DNA of 64,000 nt from Thoreauomyces humboldtii (lineage: Eukaryota; Chytridiomycota; Chytridiomycetes; Spizellomycetales; Powellomycetaceae). The translations under genes and the position numbers were made by a program. Positions 21,780-33,741 of the stretch are shown here, one piece after another. Under the pieces are notes generated by a model. That model was given only the letters and a program-made list of their open reading frames with translations, was not told where the DNA came from and searched no databases. The stretch spans positions 38,068-102,067 of the forward strand of contig JADGJA010000004.1 in NCBI GenBank assembly GCA_027596035.1, in the 5' to 3' direction. Every line of letters starts with the position of its first letter. The first letter of the stretch is position 1.

Positions 21780-22540
21780 TATACGCTTACATTCAGGCGC
21801 AGCAGGATTGCGTGCAAAAGCAGGCAAAAAGAATGTGGTGTCCTTTGACTGACGTCCATGTAAACGACGACAATTGTGTCTGTCAGCCCTGCCGCGACGG
21901 CGGCAAACTGACAAACAAAAAAATGCCAGGATCGTTGTCAGATGCGGCAAACGTGTTGGGATAAAATGTGAGTCCAATAAACTTACGTTTGAGATTTCCC
22001 GACGCCTCGAATGCCAGTCAGAATTACAGAGGCATCGTGGTGCTTGGCTCCGATGTTCAAAGGGGAACAAGCCAAGGCATCTACAACCGGGCGAGCGGGG
22101 CTGTTTGCGGGGAACCAGGTGTTTGGCGCCTGGCTGAACTGGGAAGGCATGTATGTTCTGAAGGACGTTTTTCTTGGGTCGAGGAGGGCGGCATTGGACT
22201 GGTAGTCCGGCGCTTTTGCAGCGGCGGGGGGGAAGACTTTGAGATAGCCCGCCTCCTCCCACTCGGGTATAACAGACACGAACTGCTGGATCAGGTTTTC
22301 AGACGTGCGCTCGGGAAGCAGCCAACGCAGTTGGAGGCGGGTGGTAAAGGATAGCTTGATTGCATGAGACAGCTCGTCGATATCGGCGCGGCTGAAAAGA
22401 GAGGCAAAGTTGAGTATAGTCGGCCCGGCAGGTGGTGTTGCGAGTCGGGGCGGAAGCGCGAGGCGGACGGCGGTATAACGGTCTGGCGTTGGCAGGTGTG
22501 GTGGGTGGTGGTGGGTGGGGGAGTATGTCTCAAGTTTCAA
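21780..22540 (-). pseudogene. P-loop ATPase fragment (remnant)
   Basis: A minus-strand open stretch has a helix-rich segment (ADIDELSHAIKLSF), then DPRKTSFRTYMPSQFSQ, then a Walker A motif ILTGIRGVGKSQT ending at a splice-donor-like GTAAGT (~21983). A second open stretch at about 21912-21790 reads TDTIVVVYMDVSQRT and LLLHAILLRLN, suggesting the next beta-strand and helix of a P-loop ATPase. The obvious donor (after two bases of a Thr codon) and acceptor (TTTGTCAG) do not join these two in frame. No in-frame ATG is seen at the 5' side, and the 3' side runs into the palindrome. I read this as a broken remnant of a STAND- or effector-type ATPase; the family is not assignable. Confidence 0.5.
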
Positions 22541-23459
22541 CTCGGTTTAACCGTTTAGTGTGTGTGGGTGTTGATTTGGCCCTATTCGGGTTAATGAACT
22601 CAACGCTTACGGCATACGTTCAGGTGTTCCGTAGGTTTTTTTTTTTCTTCTTCTTCTTCTTCTTCTCTCTCCGGACGGAAGTATAAAAGGGACGCGATGC
22701 CCCGCATGCCCGCTCCCGTTTTCTCTACTTTGGGCGTGCCGTAAAACGTACGTCCTTCGTAACAAATTAATACACATATCACCCGATGATGAGAACTCAC
22801 GCTAAACAAGGGTCTCCTTGATCCCCGTGGCAGATAACGGAGGGTGCATCACTTCTTTTCTCTTTGGTAACGTATCATGGCATGCGAGGACTCCGTCGTG
22901 CTCGCCATCGTCTCTTGCGCTGGGTCCTGCAGATGGGTTCCACCGCACGAACGGATTTCGGACCGCGGCTGTAGGCTCCTCTCACCTTTCATCATTTTCA
23001 CCCAGCCCTTTATGCGGACCCGCGCTCTTCCTACGCGCGGGCCACCCTGAGAGGGCTAAGACGCGAAACGACGGCGTGGATCACTGGGCGTCGGAACCCG
23101 GCCCATGCCTGGGGCTTTACAGCACGTGCTTTGTTATTTGATACGAAGTGTGTCTAGAGAGTTTCAGACATAACTTTCAATCCAAGTGCTATCGTACTTA
23201 GCATCACATGTTAGCCGCTGAGATTTAGCTACCTCGAAAGGAGATAAAGACCTGCTTATTTGTGTAATTGCTGAAGGGGACCCTGACTGCCAGCAGCCCG
23301 CTGTTTGTTGTTTGGTTTGTTCGGATGCGCTAATGCTAAAATGGCTTACGCGACGCTTTTCCTCCCTTTACCGTCCCGCCGTCTGCTGGCTGCTGCCGGG
23401 ATCGCGAACACTTGCACTTGCGCTCACTTCAGTCCACTTCAAAACCAAGTGTTCACAAC
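22541..23459. other. Intergenic region with a TTC microsatellite
   Basis: About 0.9 kb without a supported gene. A T tract followed by a (TTC)n run lies at 22637-22672. The rest is GC-rich in the middle and AT-richer towards 23280. I see no tRNA or repeat shared with other parts of the window. Confidence 0.5.
22637..22672. repeat. Simple repeat, T tract plus (TTC)n
   Basis: An uninterrupted T run is followed by about seven TTC units on the + strand. Confidence 0.85.
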
Positions 23460-23845
23460 ATGCTATCAACAACCCTTGCTCCAGCGGCCGAGACTGCTCA
23501 CGGCCAGCATCCACATCACCCTACTCCGTCCATTCCGTTCGCCACCGCCTGCGGTCGACTGGGGAGAGTAGGCAACAACTCTCGAAATGCCAGCGACAAT
23601 GTCTTCGCCTTCGGTGGATGCATGGAAGGTAAACGCAGGCAACGGCGACGGGCCCGAGGGATGTAAAAACCAACCTGACGGATTCGAGTGATGGCATGGT
23701 AGACGTGACGCGATACAGGACAGACGCAGCAAAAGCAGAAACCGAACGACGACTGGCGGAACGGGATAGAAGGAGTCAGAGAGTGGAAGTCCGTCGGTTG
23801 GTTGCAACTCTCGTCGCTGGTCGCTTCCACACTGCTCGAGTCTGA
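23460..23845 (+). CDS. Possible small hypothetical protein
   Basis: A two-exon model (23460-23628 and 23730-23845, 101 nt intron with GTAAAC donor and GACGCAG acceptor) joins in frame to 94 residues. Exon 1 encodes a Pro/His-rich start and FAFGGCME; exon 2 encodes a charged helix (KAETERRLAERDRRSQR). A second frame is also open over exon 2, so coding is not certain. No family is recognised. Confidence 0.32.
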
Positions 23846-24016
23846 TCCCGAAAACTGTGGGATCCACCATAGGAATTGGCTGTCCAACATCGAAACGGCG
23901 CGGTGGGATCGCATGGCGGCCGAAACAGAGAAGGGCGCCGCTCTTTTGCAGAGCAAGCAAGGTCAATCGAGATCGGGGATCAGCACGTAAGATTAATCAG
24001 AGTTTGGCGACTCTTC

Positions 24017-24512
24017 ATGCACGGAAGACCAATTTCCTGGGCCTACAGCTCTGGTTATAACCCGATCACGAACGGCTACGCGAGTACTGCAGAGGGGGCT
24101 CAGCTAGCACAGCGAGATGCGGAAGACAGGGTGAGTTCATCCAATCTTTCCCAACATCTTTCCTCCTGCAAGCTTTGAATGCTCATAGCTCTATCCTCGT
24201 CAGCGGAGACTAGCGAAACGAGCGACTACGAATTACCTGAGGTCAAACACGTTCGACCCGATCGTGGGACAGGACGTTCGACCAGACCTTCCGGTCAGGA
24301 CTGTACCTTCCACAGCGTCGTCATCAACCGCGCCAAAGAACCCCAAGTTCCCACGAAGAGCAACCTCCGATTTGATCAACCACATTGTACCGAGTGAGCC
24401 GATGCCGTTCAGGGAAGGGTTCGAGGACGCGCTGCGGGGCGCCGCTCAGAATCCGACTATTGCGGGAACGAAGAGAAAGGAGGGAGGAAAGAGGAGGGCT
24501 ATGTGGTCATAG
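24017..24512 (+). CDS. Small hypothetical protein
   Basis: Exons 24017-24130 and 24204-24512 (73 nt intron, phase 0) give 140 residues. It opens MHGRPISWAYSSGYNPITNG, then a charged helix across the splice (AQLAQRDAEDR joined to RRLAKRATTNYL) and RSNTFDPIVGQDV. The tail is basic (GTKRKEGGKRR). The repeated Asn-Pro-Ile-Thr / Asp-Pro-Ile-Val motifs around a helix are protein-like, but I cannot place the family. The frame is open upstream of the ATG, so the start could lie further 5'. It precedes RRP46 on the same strand. Confidence 0.5.
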
Positions 24513-24802
24513 GCGATGGGTACTGTTCGACGCTACAGCTAGGAGGGTCTCGATATGCATTATGAATACAAATAAGACTCTTCGTCGTGCCCACTGACGC
24601 CCTTATTATCATTCCCGTCTTAGCTTCAATGTCTCAGTCAGAGAGCTTGTGGCTAGTCTGCTGCAGCTGTGCTTCCAGGTCTTCCTTGGTACAGAGGATT
24701 CGCCAGCGAATTTTCGGACTTCTGCTTCGTCTCTGCTCTGTCTTCGTTTCTCGCCCAGCCTGACATTCCAGAGATCGTTCAAACCCACATACCAGCAACA
24801 CA

Positions 24803-25767
24803 ATGACAACATCATCCACAGCAACTCGGCTTCGGCCAGACAAGCGAAGGTCACCTTTAGAGATGCGGCCATTTCACTGCAGCGCGGCGCTTCTCTCCCG
24901 ATCGGACGGTTCGGTCCGGTTCAAGTCTGGTGAGAAAGCTGAAATGCGTTGATACCCCCCTTTGACTTCTCGAATAGCAGTTCGCTGAACCCTCAACAAC
25001 TGTACAAAAAATTAGGTTCCAGTGCGGTTTTGTGCTCAGTTTTCGGTCCAATCGAGGTCAAAATCCGCGACGAGAAGTTGGACAAGGCGACCGTAGAAGT
25101 CGTCTTCAAATGCGCGTCAGGACAGTCAACGACGACGGAACGACTCTACGAACGTATCGTGCGGGAGACTCTCGAAGCGTCCATCCTCACCGCCCTTCAC
25201 CCTCGTACCCTCATTCGGATAACCCTGCAGGTCTTGACAGACGACGGAGGGGTAAGCTTTCCATGACCTCGTGCTTATGGTCATGGTCGAAGTAGCCTGG
25301 ATTCTCAACAAAAACGGGAATGCATCTTTTCGTAGATTCTCTCCACCGCCCTTAACGCAGCCATCCTCGCACTGGTGGATGCCGGAATACCCCTACGATC
25401 CCTTCCCGCCGCCGTGACGTGCATGATGGATCGCGAAGGTGTCCTGTTCCTCGATCCCACGACCGTGGAGGTGGAAGGGTCGCAGTCTTCTCACGTGTTT
25501 GTGTTCGACGATGCCGGGGAAGGAACGTTGGCCAACGTTTCCACAGGAGCGTTCACCATGGATGAGGTATGGAAACCCTTGAGGATCAGAACTTGGCCTC
25601 TCGGATGCTGGATCTGGGTGCAGGAGTCCTGACCCCTGCTTCCCTTGCATTTTTTGTCTTAGTACACGAACTGCTATGATCAGTGTCTCTCGGCGGCAGC
25701 TACTCTTCAATCATTGTTCCGCTCCTCGATAGAGGGAAAGGTCGTGAGGGAATACGGACCGATCTAA
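24803..25767 (+). CDS. RRP46: Exosome complex subunit Rrp46
   Basis: RNase PH-like ring subunit of the RNA exosome; it holds RNA-processing partners and is catalytically inactive. Exons 24803-24929, 25016-25251, 25336-25566 and 25663-25767 join in frame to 232 residues. Family blocks: the N-terminal SRSDGSVRFKSG (glycine across the first intron), SSAVLCSVFGPIEVKIRDE, then ILSTALNAAILALVDAGIPL, and a C-terminal helix with YDQCLSAAATLQ. The third residue block VFVFDD matches the RNase PH core strand. Length is normal for Rrp46/EXOSC5. Confidence is high, based on the complete domain and consistent splicing. Confidence 0.92.
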
Positions 25768-26546
25768 GGGGAATCGGAAATCGGAAACATCTGTCTCCAG
25801 GCTCCTCCTCCACGACGTATGCAACCACCGTTCGCCGATTCGCGCGCGCACGTGGCGCTCAAGAAGCATTGGATACCAGATCGTTCTTGACGCGCTGCCT
25901 TTATGGCCTCCGGTGTCCCCGAAGTGGAGAGGATGGAGCGAGTCTGTTGCGATGAAAGCTCAGACGGCGGGTACCATAGGGTAGTACCAAACTGCGCGGG
26001 ATTAGTGGTCGCACCCTCGTCATCCCGTTGCTTCGCTTTGGGACAGAGCGAGACCTAATTCGCTGTGCATTCGTACCAATTGCGGACACGGCCACCTCCC
26101 TGTCTTCCAGCATAAGCAGAACAGCTGCCGGCCAGCCCCTCAGATCATAACAAATGGGCGTTTATGTCAAATCAAATAAGGGTCCAGGTCAGAAAAACAA
26201 AGCAAAAGGAAAGCAGGAGTAGGAGGGAAGGGAAAGGAGCAGGGAGAGAAAGAGAGGGTGTGTGAAGGGGTGTGATGATGGGTGATGATGGAGCAGAAGG
26301 AAAAAGGGGAGAGTGGTGACGAGAAAAAGAGGTCCGCGAGAAAATGAACGCCATGAAAGGTCGGTTGCGAGAGGCCTAGGTTTATTTTTGTCTTGATGAA
26401 TATTTTCTGTAGGATGTTCGGGTTTGTGTTCTTTTGTCGGAAGCATTCCTCTAGAGTAGGTGGAAGTTTGATGGCTTGCAAGGCACCGGTAGGATGGGAG
26501 GGCGCGAGGATGAACCGGGGTAGCAAAGAATGAAGAGGAATCTCCA
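25768..26546. other. Convergent intergenic region between RRP46 and trehalase
   Basis: These ~780 bp hold the two 3' flanks. The half next to the trehalase gene (26170-26400) is strongly purine-rich on the + strand, hence pyrimidine-rich in the trehalase 3' UTR. No gene is seen. Confidence 0.55.
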
Positions 26547-29500
26547 TCACAGGACAAGCGACTTGATGGCGGCCACGGCGCTGTCAACGACGGAAACAGG
26601 CTCGTCCGCCTTTTCGTCTTGGTCGTCGTGCGGTGGCGCGACATTGATGCTGGGCTTGGGAGCGGAGTGAACGAGGGAGGGATCGCGAGCGAAGAGTTGC
26701 TCGGGAGGAGTGAGAGTACCGAGAGCGCGCTTCATGCCGCGGGTGAGGTGTCCCAGGCCGAGCTGAAAAGATCAGATTGCATGTCATCAGCATCCAGACG
26801 ACAAAAAGCAGCGATTTGAACGACACCAATGGAGCTTACCTGGAAGCTAGCGTTCATCCATCCGAATCCTTCGCGGACCACAAACCGGAAGTCGGCGCCG
26901 ACGTTTCCGTACTCGACTTCCACCTTATGGGTCATGCTCACGACGTCGAACTTCTCGGGTACCACACCGTTAAAGTCGACGAACGACTTTGTGATGGTGT
27001 ACATCCATCGGTAAGCGACTCGACGGGCCTCTGCCTCGTAACCGTACTTTACCAGGCCGGGCCAGGCGAGGATCTGGTGGGGCGCCCATCCGTACGGGTA
27101 GTCCCACTGCCTGTTGGGTCGATCCAAGCCGATACGACCACGGGATTCTTCGGTCCCCGAAACGAGGCCGCCAAACACCTCAAAGAGCTCGAGAGAACGA
27201 GGCACCATCAGGTCGGCTTGCTCCTGCGACGCACAGCCGGCCCAAAGTGCCCAGAGGCAGGTGACTGTCTCGTATGTCGACATCTCCTGCACGGCGCAGT
27301 CGTAATCGTAGAAGAGACGCTCCTTCTGATTCCAGAGGTATTTGTCGATGCACGCCTGCATTCGGGTGGCGAGCTGCGTGAAGAAGTCGGGGAAGAACCA
27401 AACGGTGAAGAAGGTGTCGCCGACGGTGTACACGGGGTGGGATTTGGGACCGGGTGGCGTTGGTGGATAGAGCGAATCGCCGCCGTCCACCCACGCGCGG
27501 TATTCGCCGTCGATCTGCTCGTCGAAAACGATGACACCTTTTGCCCAAACAGAATCCCATCCGCCCTCATCTCCGACAGACTGCTCCACGCCGCCTTTTG
27601 CTTCAAGGTTCTTCATCCACGCCTGGAATCCGTTGAGAAATACATCCTCGGGACCCTTTCGAACACGGAGTTTGAAGCTACCACCGAACTCCTCCTTTAC
27701 TACACGCGCCAGGTCCACGTCGTACTTGAAGACGAGACTGTTAAGATCGATGGTGGCCAAATTGGCGCAGCGCTTCTCATATCGATACGTGGTGTCGTGT
27801 CCACTCTCACGAACGGCGCGGTCGTGCACAAAGTACTGGTCTAGCTCTGGTTCCTGGATCTCGTCCTCGTCGTACATGCGCATGTAGTCGTCTAAAGGAA
27901 TGCCTGCACGCAGCGCGTACGGTTCGAGGATGTGTGTGAAATGCGATGCTTCAGTTTCCGGGGGCATTCCGATGCCTTCGGGATGGAACTTGATGAGACC
28001 GGTGCGAGCATCCAGTCGGGGCGCCGCCATCCATACGCTCAGCAGTTCCTTGACAGAAGCACGGTATCCCTGCGCGTGCCACACTTTGGTGTCTGCTGGC
28101 TTCCATCCCTTCTCAGGGAGCTTGAGACCAACTTGATGAATCATATCCGTGAGGAAAGGTGGCTGTGAACGTGTTAGGTAGTACGATCGGTTGGCGTTGA
28201 GGATCTTGCCGTAGTGTTCAATCTCGTAGTTGAAGTTCTCCACCATTCCTCGAGCAAGCTCGACGCGGCCATCTACAAGGAGTCCAAGAGCCTCAAAGTA
28301 ACTGTCCCACCCGTACATCTCGTTAAACCGGCCTCCAGGTACCACAAAAGGAGTGCCTCGAATGACCTGCTTCTTCGTCCGCGGGTCGATGGACTTGCGA
28401 AGTCCCAGAGACAGAATCCCCGGGTGCTGGTTCAGCGACTTTACGTATCGCGGAGTGATGATTTCTGGAAGACGCACGACCTGCAGGTTCATGTGTGGGC
28501 GGGCCTTTGCCACATCAGTGTAGTACTCCATAGCTAAAGGGTCGTGGAAGGGAACGTAAACCCTTGGGCGTTGGTCCGTCGAACGGTTCTTGGGATCGGC
28601 GCAAATAACCTCAAGGCCTGAGAGGCAGACATGAGCGCTGCCAGTTCAAAAGAGATCGTAGGCCACGCGATATCTGTCTTTACCTTCAGCATCGATTCGT
28701 CGCGTGAGACCGTCCCAGAAATGGAACTTGATTAACCTGCTCAGTCGGTCCAGAGGGTTCTCGTTCAAACGGTCCTCATCCAACACAATGAACTTGCGTC
28801 CGTAATCCGCAGCAAGCGCAAGCTCCTGAAGCAGGTTCGAGAGCATGTAGGTCCCGCGGATCTCGTACTTTCGGTATCCGCTCGAATTCGCGGTACCGAG
28901 TTGAAACGACTTCGGGCCAGAGTCCTGAACGGTGATCTGGAAGTCGCCGTCCGTGTCCTCTTGCGCCAAGATCATGCGCTGTGTCTCCTCGACGTCAATC
29001 AAAAATTTGCGGGCTTTTCCCACGACCTTCTCATCGTGCGATCCACGTCGCCGTCGTTTGAAGGCCGCGTCCTCCTTGTCCGAGTCTGAACCTGCCGCTA
29101 GACCAGCTTGTGTCTTGCTGCCTCCGTAGATGCTTGAGGAGGACTGCGAAGATTCAAAAAAGCTCAGCATCAGCAAGCGGCGGAAAACGTTATCCTTCTC
29201 TATGGACATTTTGTCGCGAAGCGTCATAAGACCGCAAGCGAGCTTTTGTTCGGTCGCGCGCAATCACCACGGCATCGGTGAACAGAAAGGTAGTCACTCA
29301 CGATGCTCAATGTTCTGTTTCTCTGAAGAGCCTTGGCCCCTGCGTCGGGCATCAGGAAACCGTTGGCCCCTTTGTCGACTCCACCTTGATCGCCGACCGC
29401 TCCGCCGTCGCCCTTTCTGGCACCCTGCCTCTTCTTAGGCTGGTCATCGTAGTGTCCGTGAGCCCTGGAGTGATCCCTATCCTCGTAGTGCAGCTCCTCC

Positions 29501-29625
29501 TCGATGTGGATGTTTTCAACCTTTTTCACACCGTTGAGCAGCTGGTCGCGACGCGAGGTGAATCTGGGCTCCACGTGGATGGAGGTGACTGATGAGGCGG
29601 GGAGGAGAGGATGCTGCGAAGACAT
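26547..29625 (-). CDS. NTH1: Neutral trehalase
   Basis: Cytosolic enzyme (GH37) that splits trehalose into two glucose units during recovery from stress and germination. Exons 29625-29302, 29242-28684, 28617-26840 and 26762-26547 give 958 residues. The N-terminal part has the regulatory segment [10 protein letters not shown], a basic stretch before Ser that fits PKA/14-3-3 control in Nth1. Then comes the calcium-binding loop [18 protein letters not shown]37 blocks follow: [28 protein letters not shown], and [13 protein letters not shown]. The catalytic region is complete. It is about 200 residues longer than yeast Nth1, mostly at the N-terminus and near the centre. Calcium- and phosphorylation-dependent activation is likely from these motifs. 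Confidence 0.95.
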
Positions 29626-30383
29626 GCTCTCTGACGCCGACTCTCCTTTGAGAGGAGTCTGTGTATGATACCGAGGTTAAGCCTGCTGCTGCCAAATGTC
29701 GACAAGATGCCCTTGCGCCGAGAGCGGGTGTCTGCTGCTTGTGTGTTCCGCGCGAGTAAGGGAAAGACAGAAACTTTGATAGAGTTTACTCAGTGGCAGA
29801 TGTGATATGCTGTGCTGCTTCAGATACAATGATCTGCTTATTCTCGTGGGGTTTTGTTCTGGGAAGTGTGAATGTGCTCCTGATGATGATGGGAGGATGC
29901 CAAAGCTGTTTGCTGCAGAGGGAGACGCGGGGTGGGCCACAAGACCTGCAACCGGTCATCTACGGTAACAAATCGTCGCTGTGGTACCCGGTACCATCCA
30001 CATGTGGGGGTGATGTCATCCACTGTTATATCCCACACCCTTCTTGCCATCGTATTCAACACTCCGTGTATCCCAGGACCGCATATGCCATAGTGTAGTT
30101 TTCCGGTAGTCAATCCCATGTAATCGCGCTCGTCACGAGCTACCCATGATACTAAATCAGGAAACGATCACCACCAAGGCTCGCGTGATCCTATACATGC
30201 GCCCACCTCGGCGATGGCTCCGTTAATAGAAAGAAGCCTTCCGGTTAGATGCCTCCGTGGGCTTACTTGATCAGCTTTCATGCCCCAACGCGGACTGCGA
30301 TCTTGCGCATGGATAGCCTCCCACAGCTGGCATGCAAAAACAGATGCACCCTCGAAAATTACATCGTGGATTCAAAAAACCTT
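29626..30383. other. Intergenic region upstream of trehalase
   Basis: About 0.76 kb holding the trehalase promoter. GAGGGG-type stress elements cannot be asserted with confidence. No other gene is seen before the tRNA. Confidence 0.5.
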
Positions 30384-30455
30384 CTTCCCATCAGGGAATC
30401 GAACCCTGGCCATGTCGGTGAGAGCGACAGATCCTAACCACTGGACCAATGAGAA
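30384..30455 (-). tRNA. tRNA-Glu (anticodon CTC)
   Basis: A 72 nt cloverleaf on the minus strand. The acceptor stem TTCTCAT pairs with ATGGGAA (one G-T pair). The D-arm region is GGTCCAGTGGTTAGGA, the anticodon stem TGTCG/CGACA encloses loop CTCTCAC (anticodon CTC), and the T-arm is CAGGG TTCGATT CCCTG. The discriminator base reads G. No intron is present. Internal A and B boxes are intact. Confidence 0.95.
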
Positions 30456-30839
30456 ATGGATGAAGCGTGGACGAAAACGTTGAAATATAACACAAATTTT
30501 GGAGCCCATACGTAGATTCTACGACTCTTACTGACAGCAACGTGACGGTGGGATCTCCGCGTACGAATCTATGAACGGCTAACAGGTCATGACGGATAAT
30601 CACTAGCAACACATCCGAAGGTTTCGACGCCTACAGTACATGTGTACTGTACCTTGTGGGCCAGCAAGTCCCATGTTGCGGCGATAGCAAAAACGCGTTA
30701 TTCTTGCCGTTCGACAGAGCGTCTGCTCCACCGAAATTTCCCCATCCCCAGGTGCGATTTTTATAAAAGGCTACAGGCCTGCCCCCCCAGTATTGCCATC
30801 CCTCTCCGGCCCGAGCATAACCGCCAACCTTCTTCTACA
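30456..30839. other. Intergenic region between tRNA-Glu and the GNAT gene
   Basis: 384 bp. A TATAAAA-like stretch (TTTTTATAAAAGG near 30760) lies ~80 bp before the GNAT start codon and probably serves as its TATA box. Confidence 0.55.
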
Positions 30840-31913
30840 ATGACTCTGTCAACCTCTCTTCCGCTGGCTCTCGAAAAATGCAAACCGGAAACATATTCCG
30901 AATTCCTTGATTTCGCCGCTTTGTACAACCACGACCGAACATCCCAATTCTGCATGATCGTCGATGAATTCGCCGAAGGCATCAAGAACGACTTGAAGCA
31001 GTACGAGGTGGATCCATTCGAATCATGGTAAGATCTTAAAACTCGTACTTTCATTCACAGCAAGCATACTGACATGTTCATCAGGTTCGGCGCTCGCGAC
31101 ACGACGACCGGAAAGCTCGTCTGCGTGGTAGGGTTCGAGCTCGGCAAAGACAAGACCCACATCCACGGTCCGTGGGTGTCGACGGATCCCGCTGATCCGA
31201 AGAACAAGATCCGAAGGTGGACGATGCACAACGCCATCACGGCCCTTCCATCGTCGACGGCGAACGATTTCACCACCTTCTACGACCTACGTAGCAACAG
31301 CACCGTCGGAATCGCCATGGAAGACATGGGCTTTGTGCGAGAAAACGATTACTCTCTCAGCATGATGTTGAAGGCGAAGGATGTCCGAGGAAAAAAAGGC
31401 GAACTCAATGAGCAGGCAGCCCGAGCTTCCAAGCTCTTCGACGTGCGGATCGTGAGTCTGGAGGAAAAGGACACGGTCGCTGCCATCACAGTGATACACA
31501 ACCTCGCTTTCCCAAAGTACCCCCTCAAGGAGCTGAAGGACGACCCGTCAGCTCCCTGTTGGCTCTTCGGTGTCTTCCCCAAGGGCACCGACGCGTCCAA
31601 GCCCGTCGGATACGCCCTCGTCAACGGACAGGGCGTGCTTCCAGCTGCGTATCTTGCGAGCGTCGGGATCTCCGAAAGCCTGCGTGGACAAGGCGTCGGT
31701 CGTCTTCTGCTGGCCACCGTCAGGAACTGGTTCGCGGAGGAAACGAAACTCGAGTCGATCGGGTTGACGGTCAGAGCGGTAAACGAGGGGGCTAAACGAA
31801 TCTATGTGGAGGCGGGTTTCGTAGAGATCTGTACGGCGTATGGCCATTCGGCAAAGCGAAAGGATATATACGCCTACGACGAGGAGGAGGCCAAGACGGG
31901 CGTGACTGCATGA
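30840..31913 (+). CDS. GNAT-family N-acetyltransferase
   Basis: Exons 30840-31027 and 31085-31913 give 338 residues. The C-terminal half carries a GNAT acetyl-CoA fold: strand LASVGISESLRGQGVGRLLL holds motif A (R-G-Q-G-V-G), followed by SIGLTVRAVNEGAKRIYVEAGF, the usual motif B. The N-terminal half also shows a GNAT-like arrangement (GKLVCVVGFELG and a helix ending EDMGFVREN), so the protein may be two GNAT-like domains with only the second keeping the CoA loop. The substrate is unknown. The first exon starts with the first ATG after a pyrimidine-rich leader and an upstream TATA-like stretch. Confidence 0.8.
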
Positions 31914-32118
31914 ACGAAGTTGTAGAGGTGGCATAATGCCACTTATAGAACCCGATAATAGATGCGGCATTGCCGAATTGCAATCCGAGGGTAAGAACCT
32001 TTTGGAGGTGAAAGGTTCCGTTTTCCTCGATCCATTGCGGGGCCGCAGCCCACAGCCTTCCCTGTCCATTTGCAGACTTTGCCAGATAAAGGTGTTACAC
32101 CATATCACAGCTGCAAGG

Positions 32119-33625
32119 ATGACCACCTCAGATCACGACCAACCCCTAGACCAACCCCGTCCTCTCACCTCGGCTTCCATCAATGTTCGCAAACGCCCTC
32201 GTTTTGACTTTTCTCAAATCCGTGAATCCATCAAAAAGGGCGGAAACCGATCTTTAGCTGTCAAAGTACAACCACGCCAGCATGACGGTCATGACCAGCA
32301 CCGCAAGAGCGGAGAAGCAAACCCACGAAAGCGAGGAAACATGAGTTCCAAGAAGACGAGCTCTCTTGCCGACGGAGCGATACAAACGACCGCAACTGGA
32401 CAACCATCACGTACGTCGGCTCGACCTCTGGAGATCATCTTTCTGGGAACAGGTTCGCAATTCCCCTCTTGACATGGCACTATGGTGTCCATTCTCCCTC
32501 GAGTTCGCAAGACTGACGAGGCTTACCGCAAGGGCACCAGGAACATCCGGGAACGTCCCCAACATATATTGTCTGACGCAGGAGAAACCGGACTGCAAAG
32601 TATGCCTCGCGGCATTGGAAACCACCGTGGACACGGCGCGTGAAAGGAGGGCGGGCGTGGTACCGCCGACACCCGACTTTGGGAAGAACAGGAGGAGGAA
32701 CACGAGTGCAGTCGTGCGGTACATGCACTCTGACGGACGGATGCGGTGAGAGGGGGAAGAAAGGACGGGGATGCACCGACAAGTCCCGAGTGAAACTTAT
32801 CGGCGTTTCCCCTCAGAACCATACTGATAGACTGCGGGAAGAACTTTTACGAATCGGCCCTGACGTGGTTCGTTCATCACAACCTCCGTCGTATCGACGC
32901 CGTGATCCTTACCCACGGTCACGCCGATGCCGTCCTCGGCCTCGACGACCTACGACAATGGACCATCGGAGCCACGCCGGAAACTCGCGTTCAGGATCAC
33001 GTCCCCGTTTACCTCTCCCGATCCACTATGGAGGTTGTGTCAGGCGCGTTTCCTTACCTAGTGGATCGGAAAAAGGCTACGGGAGGTGGGGACGTTCCCA
33101 GCGTGGTGTTTCACGAGCTCCAGGAGGATGGAAGGGATCAGGCGAAGCCATTCTGGATCGAGGAGATGAAGGTGCAGCCGTTGGTGGTGGAACATGGAAA
33201 AGGAGAGGGTGGGAAAAGCCCTTTCATGAGTCTTGGATTCAGGTTTGGGGATCTGGCGTACGTCAGTGACGCGAGCGCGATACCCGATCGCACCAGGGAG
33301 CTCATTAAGGGCACGAAAGTGCTTGTCATGGATGCTTTGCACCGTAAGTCTCTCGGTACCAATGCAGGATCCTCTCCGCTGCACCTACTGATTGTACCTG
33401 GATGCGTGTTCTGTAGATACGTCGCACGCGTCTCATTTTTCTGTCACCGAGTCAACAAGAGAGTGCGCTAGCCTCCTTGCGCCAGGGACCAAAGCTTATC
33501 TTACCGGGTTTTCCCACAAGGTGGATCACGGCGATCTCACGGAACAGCTGAAGACAGATCCAGCACTCAACAGTGCTGGAGTAACCATATGGCCAGCTTA
33601 CGATGGACTTAAAGTGAAGCTATAG
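32119..33625 (+). CDS. MBL-fold metallohydrolase
   Basis: Exons 32119-32452, 32541-32745, 32817-33343 and 33417-33625 join in frame to 424 residues. After a basic, disordered ~100-residue N-terminus the metallo-beta-lactamase fold begins at LEIIFLGTGTSGNVPNIYC. Metal motif 1 is LTHGHADAVLGLDDLR (H-x-H-x-D). The later blocks AYVSDASAIPD and VMDALHHTSHASHFSVTE supply the remaining Asp/His ligands, and TGFSHKVDHGDL carries another. A Cys-rich insertion (EKPDCKVCLAALE) follows the first strands. This resembles the PhnP-like cyclic-phosphodiesterase branch found in fungi and plants. The substrate is not known. Confidence 0.85.
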
Positions 33626-33741
33626 GTCGATCTATTCACCCCTTGTATATAGCGAGATGGAGGGCGCCGGCTTTTTGATAAAAAAGAATATGGATAGCGA
33701 GATGTAAAGAAACAAAACCCCCACCCTTTATATCGTCCGTT

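Noticed and set aside
26167..26550. Ser/Phe/Pro-rich minus frames downstream of trehalase
   Set aside because: They are translations of a pyrimidine-rich 3' UTR.
30280..30483. Plus-strand open frame across the tRNA-Glu gene
   Set aside because: It is the antisense of a perfect tRNA cloverleaf.
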